Assembly: GCF_030518795.1 (NCBI RefSeq)
Contig: NZ_CP130427.1
Coordinates: forward strand, 4,278,001-4,342,000
Reading direction: 5' to 3'
From: Micromonospora sp. NBRC 110009
GTDB taxonomy: Bacteria; Actinomycetota; Actinomycetes; Mycobacteriales; Micromonosporaceae
DNA: 64,000 nt
Each line of letters starts with the position of its first letter. The first letter of the stretch is position 1. The translations under genes and the position numbers were made by a program. Below, piece after piece: positions 16,721 to 23,796 of the stretch. A model generated the notes under the pieces. That model saw only the letters and a program-made list of their open reading frames with translations, was not told the DNA's origin and searched no databases.

Positions 16721-17370
16721 CGGTCCGCCCCCGTCCGGCCGGCCGATTCCTGCGACCCGGCCGCCGCGCCGCGTCCGGTCGGGTGGTCGTCGCCGGCCGG
16801 CGGGCGGTTCCCGTCGTGCGTGACCAGCCGGGCCACCGCGTCGGTCACCATGTGCCGCCGCCGCGCGAGCGCCTCCGGGCCGTCGACCGGCGCCAGCTCG
16901 GCCGAACCGAGCAGCGAGAGGCCGACCACCAGCAGCAGCAGTTCGTCCGCCGAGTAGCGGCCGGGGAGCTGGCCGGACCGCTGGGCAGCCGCGATCGCCG
17001 CCGCCTTGTCCGCGTTCGACGCCGTGACCGCCTGCGGCAGCGCCGCCATCCCGCCGCGCTCGAGCGAGTGCCACAGCAGCAGGCGCAGCGCCTGCGGGTG
17101 GGTCTGGTTGCGGTCGAAGAGCCGGCCGGCGTACCCGGGTAGGTCGTCGGCGTCGATCGGTACCTCCGCGACGGTGCTCACCACCAGCGCGTCGAAGACC
17201 GCGTCGAAGAGCTGATCCTTGTTGCCGAAGTAGGCGTAGATCAACGCCTTGTTCGCGCCCGCCGCCGCGGCGATCCGGTCCACTCTTGCGCCGGCGATAC
17301 CCCGCTGGGCGAACTCGTCGGCGGCGGCGGCCAGCAGCCGGCGCCGGGTGTCCTCCGCGTCCCGTGCCAT
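16717..17370 (-). CDS. TetR-family transcriptional repressor
   Basis: A 217-residue regulator. The HTH is standard (RRRLLAAAADEFAQRGIAGARVDRIAAAAGANKALIYAYFGNKDQLFDAVF, with ANKALIYAYFGNK as recognition helix); the C-terminal all-helical domain resembles TetR_C of the SACE_7040-like group. The last ~35 residues are a charged, probably disordered tail. ATG 17370 has no Shine-Dalgarno but lies 7 nt after a TAGACT -10. The operator pair in the intergenic region overlaps its own promoter, so it should repress itself, the epimerase gene and the divergent SDR. Confidence 0.92.
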   Translation of the reverse strand: MARDAEDTRRRLLAAAADEFAQRGIAGARVDRIAAAAGANKALIYAYFGNKDQLFDAVFDALVVSTVAEVPIDADDLPGYAGRLFDRNQTHPQALRLLLWHSLERGGMAALPQAVTASNADKAAAIAAAQRSGQLPGRYSADELLLLVVGLSLLGSAELAPVDGPEALARRRHMVTDAVARLVTHDGNRPPAGDDHPTGRGAAAGSQESAGRTGADR

Positions 17371-17377
17371 GACGGCC

Positions 17378-17452
17378 AGTCTAGCTGACTAACCGGTTAG
17401 TTGTTATCCGCCGCCGCCGTGCTTTACTCGGGAAGTAACCAACCAGTCAGTT
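17378..17452. promoter_or_regulatory. Divergent promoter region with twin TetR operators
   Basis: The minus-strand promoter has -10 TAGACT (17383-17378), a 17-bp spacer and a weak -35 TAACAA (17406-17401). A perfect 14-bp palindrome ACTAACCGGTTAGT (17388-17401) fills the spacer. A second site, AACCAGTCAGTT (17441-17452), matches the inner 12 bases except at two positions and lies 22 bp before the SDR start. Together they look like operators for the TetR protein encoded at 17370. Confidence 0.65.
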
Positions 17453-17473
17453 ATCTGATCTCGAGGGGGAACC

Positions 17474-18424
17474 ATGACCGGCTTCACCGTCCCCGACCAG
17501 TCCGGACGACTCACGGTGGTCACCGGGGCGAACAGCGGCATCGGGCTGGAGACCGCTCGCCGCCTCGCCGCAGCCGGCGCCGAGGTGATCCTCGCCGTCC
17601 GCAACACCGGCAAGGGCGACATTGCCGCCGCCGGCATCCGCGCCGGCGCCCCCGGCGTCCGGCTCCGGGTCGAGGAACTGGATCTGTCCCGCCTCGCCTC
17701 GGTAGCCGACTTCGCCCGCCGGCTCAGCACACCCGGCCGGCCGGTCGACCTGCTGGTCAACAACGCCGGCGTGATGGCCGTACCCACCCGGCACACCACC
17801 GCGGACGGATTCGAGCTCCAGTTCGGCACCAACCACCTGGGCCACTTCGCGCTCACCGGCCGGCTGCTCCCGCTGCTGGTCGCCGCCAAGCGGCCCCGCG
17901 TCGTCACCCTCAGCAGCGGCACCCACCACTTCGGCCGGATCGACCTCGACGACCTGCAGGGCGAGCGCCGGTACCGCGCCCAGCGCGCGTACGCCCAGTC
18001 GAAGCTGGCCACGCTGATGTTCGCCGACGAACTCCAGCGGCGCAGCGACCGCCACGGCTGGGGGCTGCTCAGCAACGCCGCGCACCCCGGCGCAACCCGG
18101 ACCAACCTGCAGTCCGCCGGCCCCAGCCTCGGCCGTGGCCGGACCGAGACCCCGTTCTCCACCCGGCTCACCATGCGGATCCCCGGGTTCTGGCAGGACG
18201 TCGACCAGGGCGCGCTGCCCACCCTCTACGCCGCCACCAGCCCCGGCGCGATCGGCGGTGAGTACTACGGCCCGGACGGCCCGTTCGGCCTGACCGGCCA
18301 GCCCGCCGTGGCCCGCAAGTCCCGACGGGCCCGCGACGCCTCGGTCGCCGAGCGGCTGTGGCGCGAATCCGAGCGGCTCACCGGCGTGACCTACCCGCGC
18401 TCGACGGTCGGGGCGGGCCGGTAG
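17474..18424 (+). CDS. Short-chain dehydrogenase/reductase
   Basis: A 316-residue SDR of the WWOX/retinol-dehydrogenase-like type. Cofactor motif TGANSGIG (TVVTGANSGIGLETARRLAA), NNAG in DLLVNNAGVM, catalytic Ser in VTLSSGTHHFG and the pair YAQSK (Tyr and Lys). AVRNTGKG at the end of strand 2 suggests NADP(H). The C-terminal part is extended relative to the ~250-residue classical SDR, with a GGEYYGPDGPFGL segment typical of this subgroup. Start ATG 17474 has CGAGGGGG at good spacing. It is divergent from the TetR operon and carries an operator-like site in its leader, so it is probably derepressed by the TetR ligand, perhaps an aldehyde or ketone substrate. Confidence 0.92.
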   Translation: MTGFTVPDQSGRLTVVTGANSGIGLETARRLAAAGAEVILAVRNTGKGDIAAAGIRAGAPGVRLRVEELDLSRLASVADFARRLSTPGRPVDLLVNNAGVMAVPTRHTTADGFELQFGTNHLGHFALTGRLLPLLVAAKRPRVVTLSSGTHHFGRIDLDDLQGERRYRAQRAYAQSKLATLMFADELQRRSDRHGWGLLSNAAHPGATRTNLQSAGPSLGRGRTETPFSTRLTMRIPGFWQDVDQGALPTLYAATSPGAIGGEYYGPDGPFGLTGQPAVARKSRRARDASVAERLWRESERLTGVTYPRSTVGAGR

Positions 18425-18491
18425 GGCCAACTGACGGCGCCGGCTCGCCGCCCCGCCGGCTCACGCCGTGCGGCGGCGGTACGGGGGCCGG

Positions 18492-19238
18492 TCAGGACTT
18501 CGGGCCGACGTGACGGTCGAGGGCGGCGACCGCCTCGCGTCGAGCGACCGACAGGCAGTTGCGCCGGTTCATCCGCCACGCGATGCCGAGCAGGTCGAGG
18601 GCCCACTGGCACAGGCCCATGATGTCGGTCGACTCGTTGACGAACATGTAGCGCGGATAGACGTACCGCTTGCCGCGGACGGTGACCCGATTGCTCACGC
18701 GGCAGCCGTCGGAGTGGAAGAGGCCGCGCAGGAAGTCGCCCGGGTAAGCCTCGACGATCTCCCGCTGCCAGTCGGTCAGGACGATCGGGCGCTCGTGCTT
18801 CTTGCCACGGCCGTGCTGCGGGAACAGGCACGGCCAGTGCTTGCCATAACTCTGGACTGCGACGCAGCCCTGTTTCTGCACCCGCTGCACCGAGGTGGCC
18901 AGAACGTTCCGCATCGCGTTCTCACAGGCCACGATCAAGTCCGGCCAGGCGTCGGCACAGAAGATGCGGAGCACCGGAACTCGGGCGATGACCAGGTGCC
19001 CATCGCCGAGGTAGAGACCGAGCAGGTACGCATACTGCCCGGGGCTTGTTGGGCTTCCGACGCCGTCTCGGCAGCGGAAGCAGCGGAGCGCCGTGCTCTG
19101 TTGTTTCGGCTCTGGTCGATCCTTGCACCAGTGGCGAACGGTGGGATAGGAGAGTCCCACGGCCCGGGCCGCCTCGGCGACGGTCGCACCGGCGAGGTAG
19201 AGGCCGCGTGCTCGGGCGCGAATCTCGGGTGGATGCAC
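18492..19238 (-). CDS. HTH plus LAGLIDADG homing-endonuclease-like protein
   Basis: A 248-residue protein. Residues 5-40 form a resolvase-like helix-turn-helix (RARGLYLAGATVAEAARAVGLSYPTVRHWCKD, core VAEAARAVGLSYPTVRHW). A Cys cluster follows (Cys38, Cys53, Cys56). Two LAGLIDADG-type motifs are clear: YLLGLYLGDG (71-80) and FLRGLFHSDG (169-178), each with the acidic residue that would bind metal, as expected of a monomeric double-motif endonuclease. The region between is basic and Cys-rich. GTG 19238 is chosen because GAGGA lies 5 nt upstream; the frame remains open through the tRNA gene, so longer starts would run into tRNA. Codon use is visibly less G/C-biased than in its neighbours, suggesting transfer. 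It may cleave DNA or have become a regulator. Confidence 0.8.
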   Translation of the reverse strand: MHPPEIRARARGLYLAGATVAEAARAVGLSYPTVRHWCKDRPEPKQQSTALRCFRCRDGVGSPTSPGQYAYLLGLYLGDGHLVIARVPVLRIFCADAWPDLIVACENAMRNVLATSVQRVQKQGCVAVQSYGKHWPCLFPQHGRGKKHERPIVLTDWQREIVEAYPGDFLRGLFHSDGCRVSNRVTVRGKRYVYPRYMFVNESTDIMGLCQWALDLLGIAWRMNRRNCLSVARREAVAALDRHVGPKS

Positions 19239-19271
19239 CGGGACATCCTCGAACGCCTGTATGACAAATTG

Positions 19272-19345
19272 TGCCCCCGGTGGGATTCGAACCCACACTG
19301 TCGATCTTTTGAGAATCGCGCCTCTGCCGGTTGGGCTACAGGGGC
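19272..19345 (-). tRNA. tRNA-Leu (anticodon CAA)
   Basis: On the minus strand 74 nt fold as a tRNA: acceptor GCCCCTG/CGGGGGC, discriminator A, anticodon stem CGATT/GATCG with loop CTCAAAA (U33, anticodon CAA, A37), T arm GTGGG-TTCGAAT-CCCAC. The D loop reads AACCGGCAGA and the D stem is three pairs (GCC/GGC), like tRNA-Leu. The variable region is only five nucleotides (ACAGT), short for a leucine tRNA. CCA is not encoded. The LAGLIDADG gene starts 33 nt downstream on the same strand. A -10-like TAACCT (minus strand 19371-19366) lies 21 nt upstream. Confidence 0.9.
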
Positions 19346-19390
19346 TTCTGCAGTTCGGCTCCATTAGGTTACCCACTACGCTAGGGGCGG

Positions 19391-19414
19391 CGACACCCGG
19401 CAGGGCGGGTGTCG
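19391..19414 (+). other. Hexaloop hairpin in the pdtaR leader
   Basis: A perfect 9-bp stem (19391-19399 with 19406-19414) closes a six-nucleotide loop GCAGGG, 24 nt before the GTG start of pdtaR. ANTAR proteins bind hexaloop hairpins, usually in tandem with A1 and G4 in the loop; here G4 is present but A1 is not, and no second hairpin is obvious. Confidence 0.45.
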
Positions 19415-19438
19415 GGCTCGAACTGGTGGGAGTGGCTC

Positions 19439-20059
19439 GTGGCCGAGACGCAGACGGAGACCGAGCGCAGGCGCGTACTGATTGCCGAGGACGAGGCGCT
19501 CATCCGGCTGGACCTGGCCGAGATGCTGGTCGAAGAGGGCTACGAGGTGGTCGGCGAGGCCGGTGACGGCGAGACCGCCGTGAAGCTCGCCGAGGAGCTG
19601 AAGCCCGACCTGGTCATCCTCGACATCAAGATGCCGATCATGGACGGCCTGGCCGCCGCCGAGCGGATCGCCGGCTCGCGGATCGCTCCGGTGATCATCC
19701 TGACCGCGTTCAGCCAGCGGGACCTGGTGGAGCGGGCCCGGGCGGCCGGCGCGATGGCCTACCTGGTCAAGCCGTTCCAGAAGAGCGACCTGGTGCCGGC
19801 GGTGGAGATCGCGCTGTCGCGCTACTCGGAGATCGCCGCGCTGGAGGCGGAGGTCGCCGGCCTGACCGATCGGCTGGAGATCCGTAAGACCGTCGAGCGG
19901 GCCAAGGGCGCGCTGATGACCACCTACGGGATGACCGAGCCGCAGGCCTTCAAGTGGATCCAGCGCACGGCGATGGACCACCGGATGACCATGAAGGAGG
20001 TCGCCGAGCGGATCCTCGCGGAGACCGCCGGCGGCGAGGTGGCCCAGCCCGCCTCCTGA
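19439..20059 (+). CDS. pdtaR: ANTAR response regulator PdtaR
   Basis: A 206-residue response regulator with a receiver domain (about 12-130) and a C-terminal ANTAR RNA-binding domain (about 140-195). VLIAEDEALIRLDLAEML gives the acidic pocket, LVILDIKMPIMDG the phospho-Asp, ILTAFSQRDLVERARAAGAMAYLVKPFQ the Thr and Lys switch residues. ANTAR is seen as LEIRKTVERAKGALMTTYGMTEPQAFKWIQRTAMDHRMTMKEVAERI. It closely resembles M. tuberculosis Rv1626. ANTAR proteins bind mRNA hairpins to prevent termination. GTG 19439 is preferred as GGAG precedes it. The cognate PdtaS-type histidine kinase is not in the window. Confidence 0.95.
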   Translation: MAETQTETERRRVLIAEDEALIRLDLAEMLVEEGYEVVGEAGDGETAVKLAEELKPDLVILDIKMPIMDGLAAAERIAGSRIAPVIILTAFSQRDLVERARAAGAMAYLVKPFQKSDLVPAVEIALSRYSEIAALEAEVAGLTDRLEIRKTVERAKGALMTTYGMTEPQAFKWIQRTAMDHRMTMKEVAERILAETAGGEVAQPAS

Positions 20060-20173
20060 CCTCCACCGGACCGCGCGGCCGGGTTGCCGCGCCGGGTCGC
20101 CCTGCCCGGATGCGCCGCCCCGGAACCCGGCGGACCGGCGGTGAACCGGCTTCCCCGTGTCGTCGCCGGTCGA

Positions 20174-20179
20174 TACGAT
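20174..20179 (+). promoter_or_regulatory. -10 element (TACGAT), leaderless lipoprotein gene
   Basis: TACGAT ends 7 nt before ATG 20187 and there is no Shine-Dalgarno, consistent with a leaderless transcript. Confidence 0.45.
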
Positions 20180-20186
20180 CGCCGGC

Positions 20187-21332
20187 ATGCGGCGTCCCCT
20201 GGCGGTGCTCGGCGTGCTCGTCGTGCTGCTGGCCGGGTGCCGTTCGGCCGGGCGCGCCGAGCCGGCCCCGGAGCCGGTCCGGCCGGCGTGGCAGCCGGTC
20301 ACCCTGCCTGTCCCGCCCGGCCCGCCCGGGCGGCTGGCGCTGCGCGACGCCACGGCCTGCGGTGGCCGCTGGTTCGTGGTGGGCGCGGTGATCGACCTGA
20401 CGGGTGGCACCCGCCCGGCCGCCTGGCGCAGTGCCGACGCGGTCACCTGGACGCCGCTGCGCCCGGTGCCGCGCAGCGCGTACGGCGAGGAGAACCTGCT
20501 GACCGCGGCGGGCTGCCGGGACGGTCGGCTGGCCGCGGTGGGCGGCAAGACCGGCGGGGTGCACGGCAATCCCCGGATCAGCACCTGGCGTGAGGTCGCC
20601 GACGGTTCGCTGGTGGAGGTGCCGGCCGAGTTCGAGGTGTTCGGCGGGCCGGACGCGGTGAACGTGGGGCGGATCGCGGGTGGGCCGCGGGGGTGGCTGA
20701 TCTCGGGCAACCGGGCCACCGGGGCGGCGGCCTGGGTGTCCCCGGACGGGGCGGACTTCCAGCTGGTGAGCGCGGTGCCGGGGTTGGCCGCGGACGAGGC
20801 CGGGCGGCCCTGGGCGGCGGACGGCATCGCCACCCCGTCGGGTTGGCTGCTGGTGGGCTCGCTGCTGCCGCGCGCGCGTACCGGATCGGATCCGGTGGTG
20901 TGGACCTCGGCGGACGGGCGGAGCTGGCGACGGGCGGTGCTCCCCGGCGGGGACGGCGCCGGCGACCTCCAGCGGGTGGTCGGGGTGGGGGAGCGGACGG
21001 TGGCGGTGGGTCGCCGGGGCGACCGGCTGGGCGCCTGGGTGGACGAGGGCGGGCGCTGGCGGGCCGGCGGCGCGTTCGGCGCGGCGTCCGGGGCCGTCTC
21101 GGGGCTGGCGGCGGTGTCCGGTGGGGTACTGGTGCTGCCCGCCGCCGGCGCGACCGGATGGGTCTCGCGGGACGGTGACTCTTGGTCACCGGTCGCCCTG
21201 CCGATGGCCGTGCCGGCGGGCAGCGAGCGGGCGGTGGCGGTGGCGGGATCGGGGGACGTCGCGCTGATCGCGGTGGACGATGGCGCGCGGGTCCGGATCT
21301 GGTCGGGGCATGGGCCGTGGCGCCCAAGATAG
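20187..21332 (+). CDS. Secreted lipoprotein of unknown function
   Basis: A 381-residue protein with a lipoprotein signal peptide (MRRPLAVLGVLVVLLAGC; lipobox LLAGC, acylated Cys18). The mature part is made of repeated Trp-containing beta units (AAWRSADAVTWTPL, AAWVSPDGADFQL, VVWTSADGRSWRRA, TGWVSRDGDSWSPV), the SxDGxxW pattern of beta-propeller (BNR/sialidase-like) blades. It is therefore probably a surface-anchored propeller that binds something rather than an enzyme; no catalytic residues are recognisable. It lies 127 bp after pdtaR and 257 bp before the liv operon. The ATG follows a -10 by 7 nt. Confidence 0.8.
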   Translation: MRRPLAVLGVLVVLLAGCRSAGRAEPAPEPVRPAWQPVTLPVPPGPPGRLALRDATACGGRWFVVGAVIDLTGGTRPAAWRSADAVTWTPLRPVPRSAYGEENLLTAAGCRDGRLAAVGGKTGGVHGNPRISTWREVADGSLVEVPAEFEVFGGPDAVNVGRIAGGPRGWLISGNRATGAAAWVSPDGADFQLVSAVPGLAADEAGRPWAADGIATPSGWLLVGSLLPRARTGSDPVVWTSADGRSWRRAVLPGGDGAGDLQRVVGVGERTVAVGRRGDRLGAWVDEGGRWRAGGAFGAASGAVSGLAAVSGGVLVLPAAGATGWVSRDGDSWSPVALPMAVPAGSERAVAVAGSGDVALIAVDDGARVRIWSGHGPWRPR

Positions 21333-21377
21333 TTGTCTGCCGACAAGTGCAGGCCAGGGGGCAAGTGTCCGTTTTTT
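21333..21377 (+). terminator. Weak hairpin and T-tract after the lipoprotein gene
   Basis: TTGTC-TGCC-GACAA (21333-21346) forms a 5-bp hairpin touching the stop codon, and a run of six T residues follows at about 21372-21377. They are about 25 nt apart, so this is not a textbook terminator. Confidence 0.25.
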
Positions 21378-21589
21378 CCTGTGACCTGCCGGCGTGTGTT
21401 ACAGCACATCCATGAAATTGGCCACTCAACGTAACGGTTAGGTCAACCCCTCTTCCTACCTATTCCGGCGTGCCCTGACAGTGGGATAACGTCCCGCCCC
21501 AGACCGGGATCGCGGTCGGTCCGGCCAGCGTCGCAAGGTCCAATCCGCGGCGGGTGGTCCGGGCCATCGGACGGAGGAGGGTACGAGCC

Positions 21590-22750
21590 GTGAGGCAGAA
21601 GCTCGCTCGGGTGCTCGGTGGCGTGGCCATCGGCGCGCTCGTTTTCAGTGGCGCGGCCTGCAAGGCCGACAGCGGCAGTGAGGCGGGTGGCGGGAAGGCC
21701 GCCTGCGACCTGAAGATCGGCTTCTTCGGCGCGCTCACGGGTGACGCTGCGGGTCTCGGTATCCACATGCGCAACGGCACCCAGCTGGCCATCGAGCAGT
21801 ACAACAAGGACAACAAGGACTGCCAGGTCAAGCTGGAGCAGTACGACTCCCAGGGCGACCCGGCCAAGGCCCCGGCGCTGGCCCAGCAGGCGGTCGGTGA
21901 CAGCAAGGTCGTCGGCATCATCGGCCCCGGCTTCTCCGGTGAGTCCGAGGTGGCGGACCCGATCTTCGACGCGGCCGGCCTGCCGACCATCACCCCGTCG
22001 GCGACCCGCCCGAGCCTGAGCACCAAGAACTGGAAGGTCTTCCACCGGGGCGTCGGTAACGACACCTCGCAGGGCCCGGCCGCCGGTCGCTACATCAAGA
22101 ACGTGCTGAAGGCCGAGAAGGTCTACGTCGTCGACGACCAGTCGGCGTACGGCGCCGGCCTGGCCGACGAGGTCAAGAAGGTCATCGGCGCCCCGGCCGG
22201 CTACGACAAGATCCAGGTCAAGCAGACCAACTTCTCCGCCGTGGTCACCAAGATCCAGAGCAGCGGCGCGAACGTCCTGTTCTTCGGTGGCTACTACACC
22301 GAGGCCGGCCTGCTGCTCAAGCAGCTCAAGGGCGCGGGCTGGAACGGCACGATGGTCGCCGGTGACGGTGTCAACGACGCCAACTTCATCAAGGTCGCCG
22401 GCCAGCAGGTCGCCGAGGGCACCATCCTGACCTGCCCGTGCGCCCCGGCCACCAAGGCCAAGGGCAGCTTCGTCACCGACTACAAGACGGCGTTCAACGT
22501 CGACCCGGGCACCTACGCCGACGTGTCCTTCGACATCACCCGGATCATGCTCGAGGGCATCAAGGCCGGTAAGTCGAGCCGTGCCGACCTGAACTCCTTC
22601 ATCAGCGGCTACAGCGGCACCGGCGCCGCCACCGGCGTGAACTACAAGTTCGAGTCCAACGGTGAGCTGGACCCGGCCCAGGTGATCGTCTGGGCGTTCA
22701 AGGTGAACGCGGGCCAGGTCGTCCCCGACATCGAGATCCCCAAGGCCTGA
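21590..22750 (+). CDS. livK: Branched-chain amino acid ABC transporter, binding lipoprotein
   Basis: A 386-residue periplasmic-type binding protein of the Leu/Ile/Val family. The signal peptide ends in the lipobox FSGAAC (Cys24), so it is anchored to the outer face of the membrane. The mature domain begins LKIGFFGALTGDAAGLGIHMRNGTQLAIEQYN and carries VVGIIGPGFSGESEVADPIFDAAGLPTITPSAT, typical of the ligand cleft. Start GTG 21590 has a strong GGAGGAGGG upstream. It is the first gene of a five-gene livKHMGF-order operon and is separated from the permeases by a strong hairpin, usual where the binding protein is made in excess. Substrate: branched-chain amino acids by homology; amides or urea are alternatives. 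Confidence 0.93.
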   Translation: MRQKLARVLGGVAIGALVFSGAACKADSGSEAGGGKAACDLKIGFFGALTGDAAGLGIHMRNGTQLAIEQYNKDNKDCQVKLEQYDSQGDPAKAPALAQQAVGDSKVVGIIGPGFSGESEVADPIFDAAGLPTITPSATRPSLSTKNWKVFHRGVGNDTSQGPAAGRYIKNVLKAEKVYVVDDQSAYGAGLADEVKKVIGAPAGYDKIQVKQTNFSAVVTKIQSSGANVLFFGGYYTEAGLLLKQLKGAGWNGTMVAGDGVNDANFIKVAGQQVAEGTILTCPCAPATKAKGSFVTDYKTAFNVDPGTYADVSFDITRIMLEGIKAGKSSRADLNSFISGYSGTGAATGVNYKFESNGELDPAQVIVWAFKVNAGQVVPDIEIPKA

Positions 22751-22784
22751 CCGGTCCGTCCGGTCCCGCCACGGGACACCAGGC

Positions 22785-22817
22785 GTGCGGCCGGGAGTGA
22801 TTTCCTCCCGGCCGCAC
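22785..22817 (+). terminator. Perfect 13-bp hairpin between livK and livH
   Basis: GTGCGGCCGGGAG (22785-22797) pairs with CTCCCGGCCGCAC (22805-22817) around a 7-nt loop. There is no U-tract and the same-strand livH starts 28 nt later. It probably stabilises the livK transcript end or causes partial termination. Confidence 0.6.
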
Positions 22818-22845
22818 CGCTTGGCCGCACAGTTGGAGCCCCCAC

Positions 22846-23796
22846 TTGAACTTCGATGAGCTGTTCGGGAACTTCCCGGCCCTGACCATCACCGGGCTGG
22901 AACAGGGCGCGATCTACGCGCTCGTGGCCCTCGGTTACACCCTGGTGTACGGCGTCCTGCGCCTGATCAACTTCGCCCACTCCGAGGTCTTCATGGTCGG
23001 TACCTTCACCGCCCTGTGGACCTGGGAGGCCCTCGGCTACAACCAGAACACCGCGGCTCCGGCCTTCGGCCCGCTGATCGTGGCGCTCCTCGCCGGCCTG
23101 GCGGTGGCCATGGTCGCTTCGGCCGCCACGGCGATCACCGTCGAACTGGTCGCCTACCGGCCGCTGCGGCGCCGCAATGCCCCGCCGCTGGCCTTCCTGA
23201 TCACCGCGATCGGCGCCTCGTTCGTGCTCTCCGAGTCGTTCGGCATCGGCACCGAGCGGGCCCCGTTCGGCATGCCGGACATGATCCCGCAGAAGACGGT
23301 CTTCACCCTGTTCGGCACGGGGGTCACCAACCTGCAGCTGCTGATCCTGGGCGTGACGCTGATCATGATGATCGGCCTCGACCAGTTCGTGAACCGCAGC
23401 CGGCTCGGTCGCGGCATCCGGGCCGTCGCCCAGGATCCGGACACCGCCGCCCTGATGGGCGTCAACAAGAACCGGGTCATCCTGCTGGTGTTCGTGCTCG
23501 GCGGCCTGATGGCCGGCGTGGCCGCCCTGCTGTGGGACGTCCGGTTCGGCTTCACCAAGTTCAACGTCGGCTTCCTGATCGGGCTCAAGGCCTTCTCGGC
23601 CGCGGTGCTCGGCGGCATCGGCAACCTGCGCGGCGCGCTGCTCGGTGGTCTGCTCCTCGGTGTGGTGGAGAACTACGCCGCCGGTCTCTTCGGTGGAGAC
23701 TGGAAGGACTTCACCGGTTTCGTGCTGCTGATCGTGCTGCTGATGTTCCGGCCGACCGGCCTGCTCGGCGAATCTCTCGGGAGGGCGCGCGCATGA
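22846..23796 (+). CDS. livH: Branched-chain amino acid ABC transporter permease LivH
   Basis: A 316-residue inner-membrane permease with about eight transmembrane segments. The LivH signature ALVALGYTLVYGVLRLINFAHSEVFMVGTF is near the N terminus, and the coupling region NRSRLGRGIRAVAQDPDTAALMGVNKNRV contacts the ATPases. The end GGIGNLRGALLGGLLLGVVEN is typical. The start is a TTG at 22846 with TTGGAG 7 nt upstream; no better in-frame ATG or GTG exists before the conserved region. The stop overlaps the livM start (ATGA). Confidence 0.95.
   Translation: MNFDELFGNFPALTITGLEQGAIYALVALGYTLVYGVLRLINFAHSEVFMVGTFTALWTWEALGYNQNTAAPAFGPLIVALLAGLAVAMVASAATAITVELVAYRPLRRRNAPPLAFLITAIGASFVLSESFGIGTERAPFGMPDMIPQKTVFTLFGTGVTNLQLLILGVTLIMMIGLDQFVNRSRLGRGIRAVAQDPDTAALMGVNKNRVILLVFVLGGLMAGVAALLWDVRFGFTKFNVGFLIGLKAFSAAVLGGIGNLRGALLGGLLLGVVENYAAGLFGGDWKDFTGFVLLIVLLMFRPTGLLGESLGRARA

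Noticed and set aside
19239..19376. Longer LAGLIDADG protein reading through the tRNA
   Set aside because: The extra residues are the translated tRNA; GTG 19238 has a good Shine-Dalgarno after the tRNA end.
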